From assembly GCA_016936535.1 (NCBI GenBank), contig JAFGXP010000002.1, forward strand, positions 1 through 51,309: 51,309 nucleotides of DNA. The letters are read 5' to 3'. This DNA is from Thiotrichales bacterium (GTDB taxonomy: Bacteria; Pseudomonadota; Gammaproteobacteria; Thiomicrospirales; Thiomicrospiraceae). The first letter of the stretch is position 1; each line of letters begins with the position of its first letter. A model generated the notes under the pieces. It saw only the letters and a list, made by a program, of their open reading frames with translations, made no database searches and was not told where the DNA came from. The translations under genes and the position numbers were made by a program. Shown here in pieces: positions 50,782 to 51,309 of this stretch.

Positions 50782-51309
50782 ATGAAAGCTCAAAACCAAA
50801 TGCAACTCTTTACCACGCCAGATGGTGCTGTGAGTCTTGAAGTCACTTTAAATCAAGACACGGTTTGGCTTAATCAAACCCAATTGATTGATTTATTTGG
50901 TCGTGATCAATCTGTTATTTCTAGACATATTAACAACGTCTTTAAAGAGGGTGAGGTAGACAAGCAAAGCAATATGCAAAAAATGCATATTGCAAATTCA
51001 GATAAACCCGTGACCTATTACTCATTAGACGTCATTATTTCGGTGGGTTACCGCGTTAAATCTTTACGTGGCACGCAGTTTCGCATTTGGGCCGCCCAAA
51101 TTCTTAAACAGCATCTTTTGCAAGGTTACACGTTAAACCAACAGCGTTTTGAAGAAAATGCGCAAGCTTTAGAGCAAGCGATTGAGCTAGTGCGAAAAGC
51201 AGCACGATCACCTGAGTTAACACTGGAATCTGGACGAGGGTTAGTGGATATCGTGAGCCGTTATACCCAAACTTTTTTATGGTTGCAGCGTTATGACGAA
51301 GGCTTGCTG
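50782..51309 (+). CDS. RhuM family protein, partial at window edge
   Basis: At least 176 residues; the reading frame runs off the end. It starts ATG after GGAGGGG, only 3 nt behind the cas3 stop. TVWLNQTQLIDLFGRDQSVISRHINNVFKEGEVD, KPVTYYSLDVIISVGYRVKSLRGTQFRIWA and QRFEENAQALEQAIELV are the RhuM core. Many RhuM proteins carry a Fic/Doc domain after a segment like DIVSRYTQTFLWLQRYDEGL, which is seen here, so the unseen C-terminus may be Fic/Doc. Its role is unknown. Position inside a cas operon is unusual. Confidence 0.8.
   Translation, partial: MKAQNQMQLFTTPDGAVSLEVTLNQDTVWLNQTQLIDLFGRDQSVISRHINNVFKEGEVDKQSNMQKMHIANSDKPVTYYSLDVIISVGYRVKSLRGTQFRIWAAQILKQHLLQGYTLNQQRFEENAQALEQAIELVRKAARSPELTLESGRGLVDIVSRYTQTFLWLQRYDEGLL

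Noticed and set aside
47100-51309. CRISPR array near cas3
   Set aside because: I saw no regularly spaced direct repeats; an array, if present, lies outside the window.

Overview
The window is a gene-dense chromosomal segment of a gammaproteobacterium, most likely a sulfur-oxidising chemolithoautotroph of the Thiomicrospira/Hydrogenovibrio/Thiomicrorhabdus type. That placement is inferred from protein character and gene content, not from a database match: a flavocytochrome-c-type sulfide dehydrogenase, many c-type cytochromes, a carbonic-anhydrase-like protein and moderate GC. The conserved block thrS-infC-rpmI-rplT-pheS-pheT-ihfA-merR-tRNA-Pro is the standard gammaproteobacterial order. No insertion sequence or CRISPR array is visible, although the right end enters a CRISPR-Cas locus.

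Layout. 1-4.3 kb: tRNA-Leu, a ferritin, a small secreted protein, and a LysR regulator divergent from an azoreductase-pirin pair. 4.3-9.6 kb (minus strand): a compact six-gene operon with two membrane subunits resembling CydA of cytochrome bd (the first carrying a C-terminal haem c domain), a monohaem cytochrome c, a Tat-exported FCSD flavoprotein, a dihaem cytochrome c and a 30-residue membrane peptide. It reads as a periplasmic sulfide dehydrogenase wired to a bd-like membrane module without CydB. 10-15.9 kb: a protein-isoaspartate-methyltransferase-like gene, then a thiamin cluster: TPP riboswitch, TonB receptor, YkoF-like protein, SAM methyltransferase, second YkoF-like protein and PnuC/PnuT-type permease, with a convergent aminoglycoside/thiamine-kinase-like phosphotransferase.

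16-25 kb: an HDOD protein and the translation block, including infC starting at AUC. 25-36.9 kb: an ABC exporter (FtsX-like permease and LolD-like ATPase) divergent from a TesA-like esterase, Lon with a long N-terminal extension, Mog-type and PrmB-type enzymes, an alpha-carbonic-anhydrase-fold protein lacking two of three zinc histidines, a thioesterase and aroC. 37-43.4 kb: an MFS transporter, then a zinc-limitation cluster: Zur-type regulator, COG0523 GTPase, His-rich lipoprotein and ZnuD-like TonB receptor, with Zur-box-like palindromes in two intergenic regions. 43.5-47 kb: two overlapping P-loop GTPase genes, gloA and ppnP. 47.1-51.3 kb: WYL regulator, Cas3 nuclease-helicase and a RhuM-family gene truncated by the window edge.

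The most interesting items are the FCSD/CydA-like operon with its microprotein, the apparently acatalytic carbonic anhydrase homologue, the thiamin cluster with paired YkoF-like proteins around a methyltransferase, and the RhuM gene directly behind cas3.
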